Shown here in pieces: positions 16,473-24,240 of a DNA stretch of 39,149 bases; the stretch's first letter is position 1; every line of letters starts with the position of its first letter. A program made the translations under genes and the position numbers. The DNA is taken from the NCBI GenBank assembly GCA_020436165.1, contig JAGQYI010000057.1, forward strand, positions 1 to 39,149. Reading direction: 5' to 3'. Under the pieces are notes generated by a model. It ran no database searches and was not told where the DNA came from. It saw only the letters and a list, made by a program, of their open reading frames with translations. This DNA is from Cyclobacteriaceae bacterium. GTDB taxonomy: Bacteria; Bacteroidota; Bacteroidia; Cytophagales; Cyclobacteriaceae.

Positions 16473-17734
16473 CGGCTCAGCAATTTGATGACTACGTGAA
16501 AACCTTGCCCGAAGAGGAGCAGGTAGAATTCATGTACCCCTACACCGTTATTAGAGAAGATGGAAATGGTGGTTATGAGGCGATTCGCTACCATGTAGAA
16601 TACGAAAAGTATATTACTCCAATAGTGAAGCTGCTAAACGAAGTAGCCGATTTGACAGACAATGAGTCGTTTGCTAAATTTTTGCGATTGAAAGCAGAAG
16701 CATTGACCACAGACAATTATTACGATGCCGATGTAGCCTGGATCGACATGAAAGACAACAAGTTTGATATGGTATTCGGGCCTTTTGAAACATACTCAGA
16801 TGGCATTAAAGGCGTAAAAGCCAAATACGAAGCCTATGTCGAAATTATAGATCAAAAGGCTTCTGAAGATTTGAAAAAGTACACTTCCTATCTCTCAAAA
16901 ATGGAAGAGCATTTGCCCATTCCGCAGGAGTACAAATCAGATGCTTCGGGACTGACTGCAACGTTTGTGGTAGTAAACGACATCATTCGTAAAGGAGAAG
17001 GCACTGTGGGTTACCAGGCTGTGGCTACCAACCTGCCCAACGATCCTGAGGTACATGCCACCAAAGGCACTAAAAAAACGTTCTGGAAAAATATGCTCAA
17101 GGCGCGCTTTAATGGCATTATCATTCCGGTTAGCAATCGCCTGATCGAAGAATCGCAATTGAAATACCTCTCGGATGAGGGATTTTTCCAGTTTGTGCTG
17201 ATGCATGAGATTTGCCACGCTATTGGCCCGCGTGTGGTGAAGGTTGGCCCTAATAAAGGTATGGCTGCCAATGCATCTATTGGCCCTAATTACAATGCAC
17301 TCGAAGAGTGCAAAGCCGATGTAACCGGACTCTACCAACTGGCCTATTTAATGGATGAGGGCGTGGTGGATAAAAGCAGAAGAGAGGAATTCTATGTTTC
17401 GTTCCTGGGTAGCCTGTTCCGTTCCATTCGTTTCGGGCTTGACGAAGCGCATGGAAAAGCAGCAGCCATATCTTTAAGTTATATGCTGGCCAACGGTGGC
17501 ATTTTGTACGATGAAGCCACCAACAAATGGTCCATCGATTTTGACAACTTTGAAGAAGGCGTTAAGAACCTGGACGGAGAACTGCTTATACTAGAAGGCA
17601 ATGGTGATAATGTGAAGGTTCAGGAATTCTTCGATCAATGGACGAAAGAGACCCCAGCCCTGGCGAGTGCCATGAAAGCTACGGAAGATCTGCCTATTGA
17701 TGTGCTTCCTGTTCGGAGTATTAAATGGGAGTAA
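16469..17734 (+). CDS. C-terminal catalytic part of the frameshifted M49-like metallopeptidase
   Basis: A 421-residue frame beginning at ATG 16469, overlapping the previous stop in ATGA. It carries the zinc motif HEICHAIGP (about 246-254), followed after about 28 residues by EECKAD (about 278-283), the HExxH plus EExxAD arrangement of dipeptidyl-peptidase III-like proteins. Classical DPP III has HExxGH; the plain HExxH form is typical of the smaller bacterial relatives. MTAQQFDDYVKTLP at its start continues the sequence broken in the preceding frame. Translation by reinitiation at ATGA is possible, but the product would lack the signal peptide and stay in the cytoplasm, whereas the family form is an exported lipoprotein. 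Either a genuine frameshift, a sequencing error, or a coupled two-part protein. Confidence 0.8.
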   Translation: MTAQQFDDYVKTLPEEEQVEFMYPYTVIREDGNGGYEAIRYHVEYEKYITPIVKLLNEVADLTDNESFAKFLRLKAEALTTDNYYDADVAWIDMKDNKFDMVFGPFETYSDGIKGVKAKYEAYVEIIDQKASEDLKKYTSYLSKMEEHLPIPQEYKSDASGLTATFVVVNDIIRKGEGTVGYQAVATNLPNDPEVHATKGTKKTFWKNMLKARFNGIIIPVSNRLIEESQLKYLSDEGFFQFVLMHEICHAIGPRVVKVGPNKGMAANASIGPNYNALEECKADVTGLYQLAYLMDEGVVDKSRREEFYVSFLGSLFRSIRFGLDEAHGKAAAISLSYMLANGGILYDEATNKWSIDFDNFEEGVKNLDGELLILEGNGDNVKVQEFFDQWTKETPALASAMKATEDLPIDVLPVRSIKWE

Positions 17735-17759
17735 CATAAACACCCTCCTTAATCTTTTA

Positions 17760-17805
17760 CAGGCACAAGCCTGCCTTGCCGCAGGCAGGCGTCCCCTTGT
17801 GCCTG
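17760..17805. repeat. Outer left hairpin of the GIY-YIG cassette, with nested palindrome
   Basis: Ten-base arms CAGGCACAAG and CTTGTGCCTG enclose a second palindrome CCTGCC-TTGCCGCA-GGCAGG followed by CGTCC. The arms and the GTCC loop recur at 18229-18254, there without the inner palindrome. REP-like, and also able to end transcription of the upstream peptidase. Confidence 0.7.
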
Positions 17806-17822
17806 TACACGCCTTATTAAGG

Positions 17823-17852
17823 AAACCGTCATTCCTGCGCAGGCAGGAATCC
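17823..17852. repeat. Left 30-bp inverted repeat of the GIY-YIG cassette
   Basis: Thirty bases, beginning AAACCGTCATTCCTG, exact reverse complement of 18171-18200. Inside is the self-palindromic core CCTGCGCAGG. It ends one base before the stop codon of the GIY-YIG gene. The core family (GTCATTCCTG ... GCAGGAATCC) is a REP-like intergenic repeat type; a diverged member occurs at 23291. Confidence 0.9.
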
Positions 17853-17853
17853 C

Positions 17854-18159
17854 TTATTGCATTTCAGACACTGTTTCAAACAAGTCAATCATACTCGGAT
17901 TAAACCCTTTTATTTCCCTTTCTTTCCACTCTCTTTTCCACTTCTTCATTTGTTTCTCCTTTTCAATGGCAGATTCTATTCTTTCAAAGTATTGATAATA
18001 GATGAGGTCGGTACAATTATATTTTTTCGTAAAAGTTGAACCCTCCCCGTTCTTATGTTGATAGGCTCTGGTATATAAATTTCCGGTTACACCAATGTAA
18101 TAAACTGTTCTGTTCTTATTGGACACAATGTAAACATAACCTCCTTTTGATATTTTCAT
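17854..18159 (-). CDS. GIY-YIG nuclease domain protein
   Basis: A 101-residue single-domain GIY-YIG endonuclease of the UvrC-like COG2827 group. Seen: GGYVYIVSNKNRTVYYIGVT (6-25) with both GIY-YIG strands, NLYTRAYQHKNGEG with the catalytic arginine (about 31), FERIESAIEKEKQMKKWKRE with the metal-binding glutamate (about 66), and GFNPSMIDLF near the end. Members are widespread in Bacteroidota, often as short lone genes of unknown role. The gene is bounded by 30-bp perfect inverted repeats at 17823-17852 and 18171-18200, leaving only one base after the stop and 11 bases before the ATG. I infer a repeat-associated, possibly mobile or repeat-processing gene; no such activity has been seen from sequence alone. 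Confidence 0.92.
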   Translation of the reverse strand: MKISKGGYVYIVSNKNRTVYYIGVTGNLYTRAYQHKNGEGSTFTKKYNCTDLIYYQYFERIESAIEKEKQMKKWKREWKEREIKGFNPSMIDLFETVSEMQ

Positions 18160-18170
18160 ATTTGTAGGTC

Positions 18171-18200
18171 GGATTCCTGCCTGCGCAGGAATGACGGTTT
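18171..18200. repeat. Right 30-bp inverted repeat of the GIY-YIG cassette
   Basis: Thirty bases beginning GGATTCCTGCCTGCGCAGG, identical to the reverse complement of 17823-17852 over its whole length. It ends beyond the gene's start side, 11 bases upstream of the ATG at 18159, so any promoter must lie in or before the repeat. Confidence 0.9.
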
Positions 18201-18228
18201 TGTTTTTTTATATTTCGAACATACTATT

Positions 18229-18254
18229 CAGGCGCAAGTGTCCACTTGTGCCCG
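18229..18254. repeat. Outer right hairpin of the GIY-YIG cassette
   Basis: GGCGCAAGT and ACTTGTGCC pair around GTCC. It is the compact version of the hairpin at 17760-17805 in the same orientation, lacking its 20-base inner palindrome. It lies 9 bases from the stop of the next gene. Confidence 0.7.
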
Positions 18255-18263
18255 AAATTAGCA

Positions 18264-18686
18264 TTACTTATTTAGTCTTTTCGCTTTTGACAAATCCAGC
18301 TCATATTTGCCTTCCCAGGTTCTTGAATCACCTATTACATCTTTTATCGGTCCGTAATAAATTATTTCAAATTCAAAATCTGAGAACTGTAAAATCATTA
18401 GATCATCAGCTATGTCCAGTGTCTTGGGATTTATTGTAATGAACCCGCTTTTTTGAGCAGTAGTCTTAACACTTATCTTTCGTTCATCTTTACCAATTAC
18501 ATCAAATCCGTGTTGATTAGTTCTATGGCTTAAGGTACCTTCTGTTTTTAATGCGCAATAGAATTCACCTAAACGACCAATTAAATGCCTGACTTCTGTT
18601 GCTTTACATCCAAATTGCTCAACTTCCAGGTGAACAATTTGGATATATTCTTCATACAATCTTTTTATTTGCTCAAATGACAACAT
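18264..18686 (-). CDS. Putative PD-(D/E)xK-like protein (DUF6998-like)
   Basis: A 140-residue protein with no export signal. A helical N-terminus (1-30) is followed by IGRLGEFYCALKTEG (about 36-50), NQHGFDVIGKDERKISVKTT (about 57-76) and then strands ITINPKTLDIADDLMILQF. The order GE-x-x, then GFDV, then ISVKT fits the E, D and xxK positions of a PD-(D/E)xK restriction-like fold and recalls DUF6998. This is pattern reading and untested. Its ATG abuts the gcvP stop codon (TAAATG on the minus strand), so it is probably co-translated with gcvP although it has nothing to do with glycine metabolism. Together with the neighbouring GIY-YIG gene it gives two nuclease-like genes side by side. Confidence 0.65.
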   Translation of the reverse strand: MLSFEQIKRLYEEYIQIVHLEVEQFGCKATEVRHLIGRLGEFYCALKTEGTLSHRTNQHGFDVIGKDERKISVKTTAQKSGFITINPKTLDIADDLMILQFSDFEFEIIYYGPIKDVIGDSRTWEGKYELDLSKAKRLNK

Positions 18687-21572
18687 TTAAGCTTCTGCAT
18701 ACGCCTCTATCGGCAAACAGCTACATACCAGATTGCGGTCTCCGTATGCGTTATCTACCCGAGCCACAGATGGCCAGAATTTGTTCTCACGGACGTAAGG
18801 CAACGGATACGCTGCTTTTTCTCTGGAATATGCATGGCCCCATTCATTGGCCATAACCACGGCTGCCGTATGGGGTGCATTCTTCAGCACATTATCCTGC
18901 GCATCTGCCTGACCGGAAATAACTTCCTCAATCTCTTTACTTATGCTGTGCATGGCATCGCAGAAACGATCCAGTTCATCCTTGGTTTCGCTTTCCGTTG
19001 GTTCGATCATGAGTGTGCCGGGAACAGGGAATGAAACCGTTGGTGCATGGAATCCATAATCCATCAATCGTTTGGCCACATCTTCCACTTCAATGCCAGC
19101 AGCTTTAAATTCTCTGAAATCAACGATCATTTCATGCGCACACCTGCCATTGGCTCCGCTGTATAAAATAGGATGCTCTTCCGACAGTCGTTCTTTTATG
19201 TAATTGGCATTTAAGATGGCATACTGTGTTGCCTGTTTCAATCCTTCACCGCCCATCATGGCAATATACGCATGACTGATAATGGCAGCGCTGGCACTAC
19301 CGTACGGTGCGGATGATATTCCTGTTATGGCTTTCTTGCCTCCCGTTTTCACCACAGGGTTTCCGGGCAAGAAATCAACCAGATGCTCTGCAACGCATAT
19401 CGGTCCAACTCCGGGCCCTCCTCCTCCATGCGGAATGGCAAAGGTTTTATGCAAATTCAGGTGGCACACATCTGCTCCAATATTGGCAGGGCTTGTTAAC
19501 CCAACCTGGGCATTCATATTGGCGCCATCCATATACACCAGGCCACCATTTTTATGGATAATATCACAAATATCAATAATGCTTTCTTCGAACACCCCGT
19601 GGGTCGATGGATAGGTCACCATCAGTGCCATTAAATTCTCTTTATGCTCTTCAGCTTTTGCTTTCAGGTCAGCTACATCGATGTTTCCTTTTTCGTCAGA
19701 GGCCACAATAACCACCTGCGAGCCAGCCATAACCGCACTGGCGGGATTAGTTCCATGTGCCGAAGCAGGGATTAGCGTTACATTTCTATGATGGTTCCCT
19801 TTATCTTCATGGTAGGCTTTTATTACCATCAATCCTGCATACTCGCCCTGAGCCCCACTATTGGGTTGTAAGGAGGTAGCCGCAAACCCTGTAATGGTTG
19901 CCAGCCAGCTCTCCAATTCGGTGAGCATTTCTCGGTAACCCTTTACCTGATCAGCCGGGGCAAATGGGTGCAGATTGGCTACTTCAGGCCAGGTTAATGG
20001 CAACATTTCCGAAGTGGCATTCAATTTCATGGTGCACGATCCCAGAGAGATCATTGAATGTGTAAGCGACACATCCTTGTTCTCGAGACGCTTGATATAG
20101 CGCAGCATTTCATGCTCCGCCTTGTAACTGTTAAATACAGGGTGGGTCATAAATGCCAGCTTGCGCTGCATGGAGGCAGGTATGTTGGTTTCAGGTTGTT
20201 GATTACCTTCTCCCTTTTTCCATGCTACCTTACTTACCGATGCCAACACTCCCGAAAGAATTTCTACCGTCTCAAATCGGGTGGTTTCGTCCAACGAAAT
20301 ACCAACGGTGCCATCTTCAAAATAACGGAAGTTTAACCCTGCGGCTTCTGCATTCTTTCGAAGCTCTGCTACGCTTCCTCCCTCCGGCAATTGCAGTTTT
20401 AGCGTATCAAAATATACTTTGTTCGTTTGGGTATAGCCTAATTTTTCGGCTTGCTTATCCAGGTAGCGTGCCAGGCCATGCATGCGGCCTGCTATCTTTT
20501 TCAAACCATCCGGGCCATGATAAACCCCATACATACCAGCCAAAACCGCCAACAGCACTTGTGCTGTACAAATATTGGAAGTAGCGCGTTCGCGCTTAAT
20601 GTGTTGCTCCCTGGTTTGCAGCGCCATGCGGTACGCATTATTGCCTTGCGCATCCAACGAAGCACCAATTATTCTACCGGGCAACTGTCGCTTGTATTCT
20701 TCGCGTGTTGCTAAAAAAGCAGCATGAGGCCCACCATAACCCATAGGTACACCAAATCGCTGTGAGCTCCCCACAGCTGCATCTGCACCCATCTCACCAG
20801 CTGACTTTACAAACACCAGGCTCATCAAATCAACACCTACGCAAACCAATACATCGTGTTCATGTGCCTTCTTGATAAAATCAGTATGGTCATGCACTTC
20901 CCCATTAGTATCAGGGTTTTGAATGTACACTCCAAAAAGGTCTTCATTGGTAAGATCAATACCGCCCAGTTCCCCCACAACCAGGTTAATGTCGTGCGAA
21001 CCGGCACGTGTTTTAAGCACATCCAGTGTTTGAGGGAAAATATCCTTTGATACAAAAAAAGTACGTGCCTTTTTCTTAGCTCCTTTTTGAACAGCAGAAA
21101 GCATGTACATAGCTTCAGCCGCTGCTGTTCCCTCATCCAGTAGTGAAGCATTTGCCAGATCCATTCCGGTAAGGTCAGCCACCATGGTCTGGAAATTCAT
21201 AAGCGCTTCGAGGCGCCCTTGCGCTATTTCGGCCTGGTAAGGTGTGTAAGCTGTGTACCAACCCGGATTCTCCAGAATATTGCGTTGAATAACCGGTGGC
21301 AAATACGTATTATAATAACCCATTCCAATGAACGTACGGTTCACTTTGTTTTGGGCAAATACTTTGCGAATATGCTCTATGTACTTTCGTTCTGTTTTGG
21401 CCTCTGGCAATTCCAAATCCTTCTTTAAACGTATATTTTCAGGGATTGTCTGATCGATAAGCGCTTCAATGGATGTAACACCAAGAGTGGCAAGCATCTC
21501 CTGGGTTTGCTTCTCGTCCGGCCCGATATGCCGTTTTTTAAACTCTTCTGTAAAGTGTAAATCTATGTTCAT
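18687..21572 (-). CDS. gcvP: Glycine dehydrogenase (aminomethyl-transferring), P protein
   Basis: P protein of the glycine cleavage system, which decarboxylates glycine with pyridoxal phosphate and passes the aminomethyl group to the lipoyl H protein. At 961 residues it is the full-length, fused form of the two subunits. Seen: FIGMGYYNTYLPPVIQRNIL in the N-terminal half, VGSSQRFGVPMGYGGPHAA, the central SLGSCTMKLNATSEM, and the PLP-lysine block NLHKTFAIPHGGGGPG (K at about 708). The other system genes (gcvT, gcvH) are not in the window. The next gene begins directly after its stop. Confidence 0.97.
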   Translation of the reverse strand: MNIDLHFTEEFKKRHIGPDEKQTQEMLATLGVTSIEALIDQTIPENIRLKKDLELPEAKTERKYIEHIRKVFAQNKVNRTFIGMGYYNTYLPPVIQRNILENPGWYTAYTPYQAEIAQGRLEALMNFQTMVADLTGMDLANASLLDEGTAAAEAMYMLSAVQKGAKKKARTFFVSKDIFPQTLDVLKTRAGSHDINLVVGELGGIDLTNEDLFGVYIQNPDTNGEVHDHTDFIKKAHEHDVLVCVGVDLMSLVFVKSAGEMGADAAVGSSQRFGVPMGYGGPHAAFLATREEYKRQLPGRIIGASLDAQGNNAYRMALQTREQHIKRERATSNICTAQVLLAVLAGMYGVYHGPDGLKKIAGRMHGLARYLDKQAEKLGYTQTNKVYFDTLKLQLPEGGSVAELRKNAEAAGLNFRYFEDGTVGISLDETTRFETVEILSGVLASVSKVAWKKGEGNQQPETNIPASMQRKLAFMTHPVFNSYKAEHEMLRYIKRLENKDVSLTHSMISLGSCTMKLNATSEMLPLTWPEVANLHPFAPADQVKGYREMLTELESWLATITGFAATSLQPNSGAQGEYAGLMVIKAYHEDKGNHHRNVTLIPASAHGTNPASAVMAGSQVVIVASDEKGNIDVADLKAKAEEHKENLMALMVTYPSTHGVFEESIIDICDIIHKNGGLVYMDGANMNAQVGLTSPANIGADVCHLNLHKTFAIPHGGGGPGVGPICVAEHLVDFLPGNPVVKTGGKKAITGISSAPYGSASAAIISHAYIAMMGGEGLKQATQYAILNANYIKERLSEEHPILYSGANGRCAHEMIVDFREFKAAGIEVEDVAKRLMDYGFHAPTVSFPVPGTLMIEPTESETKDELDRFCDAMHSISKEIEEVISGQADAQDNVLKNAPHTAAVVMANEWGHAYSREKAAYPLPYVRENKFWPSVARVDNAYGDRNLVCSCLPIEAYAEA

Positions 21573-21606
21573 CGGATGTGTTTTTTGAATGGTAATGTAC
21601 TTAGTA

Positions 21607-21614
21607 CAAAGCTA
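21607..21614 (-). promoter_or_regulatory. Candidate -7 element for gcvP
   Basis: TAGCTTTG on the minus strand is a perfect TAnnTTTG, 34 bp upstream of the gcvP ATG. A TTTG -33 partner sits about 25 bp further out, longer than the usual spacing, so this is tentative. Confidence 0.3.
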
Positions 21615-21724
21615 TGATTTTACGTAAAATTTCAGGCTTCAAATGAATAAATAACCGCTTATAATTTTGTGTCGGCAAGTTAAAAATTAAGATGTACTTT
21701 AGTTTCCTTAAACAAACGGAAATT

Positions 21725-23242
21725 ATGAAGAAATTAGGAATTATACTTCTCTTGTTCAGTGTTGTTCTGCCTGTTTTTGGTCAGGAGGAGTTAATGAAGC
21801 AATATGCTGCCGGAATTGACCAGCCTGAGATGAAAGAAATACTGACAATTATTGCCTCAGATGCTCTGGAAGGAAGGGAAACCGGCACAAGAGGCCAGAA
21901 AATGGCGGCTGCTTTTATTGCCGATTACTTTCATGAGATTGGCCTTAAGCCTGTTGTTCCCACACCTGGTGGCTTGAGCTACTACCAAAAATTTGACCTT
22001 GAGAGTAGCCAGGCAGGTACTACCTACCTTAAAATTGGAGACAAAACCTACGCTAATGGTGAAGATGTGCTTTACTATGGAACAGCCAATATGTCCAAAC
22101 CTGCCACCGGTCAAACGGTTTATGTAGGAAAGGGAACCGATGAAGACTATGCCGCTGTAAAAACAGAAGGGAAAGTAGTAGTGCTTGATGGTTCTGATGG
22201 GTTCTTCCAGCAATGGCGCGCTGCACGCGATAAAGCTTTTGAGAATGGCGCTTCCCTGGTGGTTATTATGGCTAAAAACAAGGATAAGGATTTTAAAAAT
22301 ATGCTGGATCACTATGGAAGTTATTTTATGAGTTCACGTCTTGGATTCAAGCAGGAAAACCAGGATGTGAATGCAGGTGCATTTCTGGTGGCCCCAACTA
22401 CTGCTGCTGCATTATTGAATAGCACGTCTGAAAAAATGGCAAAAGCCGTTGAAGAAAAGAGACCTGACAAAATAAAAGGTAATTCTATTGAGTACCTGTC
22501 TACCAGGGAAACCACTACCGTTGAAACCGAAAATATTTTGGGCTATCTGGAGGGAACCGATAAAAAAGATGAGGTAGTAGTTGTAACCGGACACTACGAC
22601 CATATTGGCAAGCATAATGGTGAAGTGAACAATGGAGCCGATGACGATGGCTCCGGAACTACTTCTGTACTTAAGATCGCAAAAGCTTTTGCTCAGGCTA
22701 AAAAAGACGGACATGGTCCCCGAAGAAGTATGCTTTTTATGACAGTTACCGGTGAGGAAAAGGGATTGCTTGGTTCAGAGTATTATGTAAATCACCCTAT
22801 TTTCCCGCTTGACCAAACGGTGGTGGACCTTAACATTGATATGATCGGCCGATTGGACGATGCGCACAAAGACGACCGCCAATTTGTATATGTTGTAGGA
22901 TCCGATAAGCTTTCTACCGAGCTGGACGAGCTAAGCAAAAAGGCCAATAAAGAATTCACTCACCTTGACCTGGACTATACCTACAACGATGAAAACCACC
23001 CAGACAGAATCTATTACCGCTCGGACCACTGGAACTTTGCCAAAAACAATATCCCTATCATATTCTATTTCAGCGGTATCCATGAAGACTACCATAAGCC
23101 AACCGACACGGTAGATAAAATTCAGTTTGACCTGCTGCAGAAAAGAGCACAGTTGGTGTTTTACACGGCCTGGGTAATTGCCAACCGCGACAACCGATTG
23201 GTAGTTGATAAACCACAGCAGGAAAATGTAGGGCAGCATTAA
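21725..23242 (+). CDS. M28-family metallopeptidase with PA domain, secreted
   Basis: A 505-residue exported zinc peptidase. Start at ATG 21725 gives a clean Sec signal MKKLGIILLLFSVVLPVFGQ; an in-frame ATG at 21692 would prefix 11 residues. A protease-associated (PA) insert lies at about 90-250. The M28 zinc-binding residues are all present: TGHYDHIG (His, about 289), NNGADDDGSG (Asp, about 305), TGEEKGLLGSEYY (Glu pair, about 341), NIDMIGRLDD (Asp, about 371) and the final YHKPTDT (His, about 455). The family includes bacterial aminopeptidases and related glutaminyl-cyclase-like enzymes; specificity is unknown. Divergent from gcvP, followed by a REP-like hairpin and a terminator. Confidence 0.93.
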   Translation: MKKLGIILLLFSVVLPVFGQEELMKQYAAGIDQPEMKEILTIIASDALEGRETGTRGQKMAAAFIADYFHEIGLKPVVPTPGGLSYYQKFDLESSQAGTTYLKIGDKTYANGEDVLYYGTANMSKPATGQTVYVGKGTDEDYAAVKTEGKVVVLDGSDGFFQQWRAARDKAFENGASLVVIMAKNKDKDFKNMLDHYGSYFMSSRLGFKQENQDVNAGAFLVAPTTAAALLNSTSEKMAKAVEEKRPDKIKGNSIEYLSTRETTTVETENILGYLEGTDKKDEVVVVTGHYDHIGKHNGEVNNGADDDGSGTTSVLKIAKAFAQAKKDGHGPRRSMLFMTVTGEEKGLLGSEYYVNHPIFPLDQTVVDLNIDMIGRLDDAHKDDRQFVYVVGSDKLSTELDELSKKANKEFTHLDLDYTYNDENHPDRIYYRSDHWNFAKNNIPIIFYFSGIHEDYHKPTDTVDKIQFDLLQKRAQLVFYTAWVIANRDNRLVVDKPQQENVGQH

Positions 23243-23290
23243 AATCTAGTTGCAGGACTTGTTCCGGCACCCCCTTTATCTATGGGGAGA

Positions 23291-23331
23291 CCCCGGAATA
23301 CCCGCCTGACCGGACGGGCAGGAATCCGGGG
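23291..23331. repeat. REP-like palindrome, diverged relative of the cassette repeats
   Basis: CCCCGGA and TCCGGGG pair around an inner CCTGACCG-GA-CGGGCAGG hairpin with one A-G mismatch. It shares the phrase GCAGGAATCC with the repeats at 17823 and 18171. It lies downstream of the M28 gene and has no GIY-YIG gene nearby. Confidence 0.6.
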
Positions 23332-23358
23332 ATGCAAGAAACAGATGGCTTGTAAACT

Positions 23359-23388
23359 AAGGCGACTCAGATTGGGGTCGCCTTTTTT
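23359..23388 (+). terminator. Rho-independent terminator after the M28 peptidase
   Basis: AAGGCGAC (23359-23366) pairs with GTCGCCTT (23377-23384), and a T run follows to 23388. The perfect 8-bp stem and T-tract mark it as a good intrinsic terminator on the plus strand, 117 bp after the M28 stop. Confidence 0.85.
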
Positions 23389-23454
23389 ATTTGCTATAAA
23401 ATTAGATAGCTTTATTGAGCTTTTATATACATGCATTATTCTAAAGATTAGCTA

Positions 23455-24198
23455 ATGAAGTTATTCAACTTATCTATTTGTCTCTTATTATTGATTCTTT
23501 CCTGTGGCTCAGACCCAAAACCAACAGTTGTTTATCCAACAGATTCGACAAAAGTTGAAGATGATCAGAAACTAGTAACAGATACTACTTTGGTCTTGGC
23601 AGGTGAACTTCCAATCTTTTTTGATAGCACAGATTATCTACTATTCCCAATTGGACCTATTAGAGTTTATAGTAGAGGCGATTCAAAGATTTATTTTGGA
23701 TCCGGAAGTTCCGGAGATAAATCTTTTGCAATTGGGTATTTAAGCGGCACAACCTTTACAGGTAATTTAGATAATGTTATGCTGCAACACTTGGATTCGG
23801 TGGATTTTAGACCATTTACAGAACAAAAACTCAAAATGAGGAGTTTTAAATTTCTCGAATCCATTCGCAAAAAGACGGGTTCACAAATCGTTTTGTTGGA
23901 AGTAACAGATAGGGATACGAACGGTGATGGAAAATTGACCGATAGAGATGTTGAATCTTTATATTTATCCCGTCTTGATGGTACAAGTTTTACGAAAGTA
24001 TCTATTGATTTTCATGAACTATTAGACTGGAAAGTCCTAACTGTTAACAGGCGACTATATTTTAGAACCTTGGAAGATACGGACAAAAATGGGGAATTTA
24101 ATAGGAAAGATAAAATACACTACTATTTTGTAAAACTTGATCAACCAGAATTTAAGGCTATTGAATACAATCCATTGAATGAAAAAAACATCTTGTAA
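23455..24198 (+). CDS. Lipoprotein with EF-hand-like loops, unknown function
   Basis: A 247-residue lipoprotein, signal MKLFNLSICLLLLILSC (Cys17). The mature part is beta-rich in outlook (PIRVYSRGDSKIYFGSGSSG). Two loops look like calcium-binding EF-hand or dockerin-type segments: DRDTNGDGKLTDRD (about 152-165; DxDxNGDGxLxxxD pattern) and EDTDKNGEFNRKDK (about 208-221). The spaced acidic residues support calcium binding; the second loop is less perfect. The segment between reads LYLSRLDGTSFTKVSIDF, a beta strand pair. I do not recognise a named family. The gene is followed 6 bp later by another short reading frame, though the preferred start of that gene lies farther on. Confidence 0.7.
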   Translation: MKLFNLSICLLLLILSCGSDPKPTVVYPTDSTKVEDDQKLVTDTTLVLAGELPIFFDSTDYLLFPIGPIRVYSRGDSKIYFGSGSSGDKSFAIGYLSGTTFTGNLDNVMLQHLDSVDFRPFTEQKLKMRSFKFLESIRKKTGSQIVLLEVTDRDTNGDGKLTDRDVESLYLSRLDGTSFTKVSIDFHELLDWKVLTVNRRLYFRTLEDTDKNGEFNRKDKIHYYFVKLDQPEFKAIEYNPLNEKNIL

Positions 24199-24240
24199 TA
24201 GTTTATGTTTTTGACTCCAGAAACCAAACACATTCAAATT

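Noticed and set aside
16460-16475. Programmed frameshifting in the M49-like gene
   Set aside because: There is no slippery heptamer or following pseudoknot at the junction; a simple indel or sequencing error is simpler, though coupled reinitiation at ATGA remains possible.
17760-18254. Treating the GIY-YIG cassette as an insertion sequence
   Set aside because: There is no transposase or DDE domain and no visible target-site duplication; the flanking repeats are hairpin-type, not IS termini.
20153-20584. Frames of 92-143 codons opposite gcvP
   Set aside because: They mirror a highly conserved 961-residue protein on the other strand and show no motif of their own.
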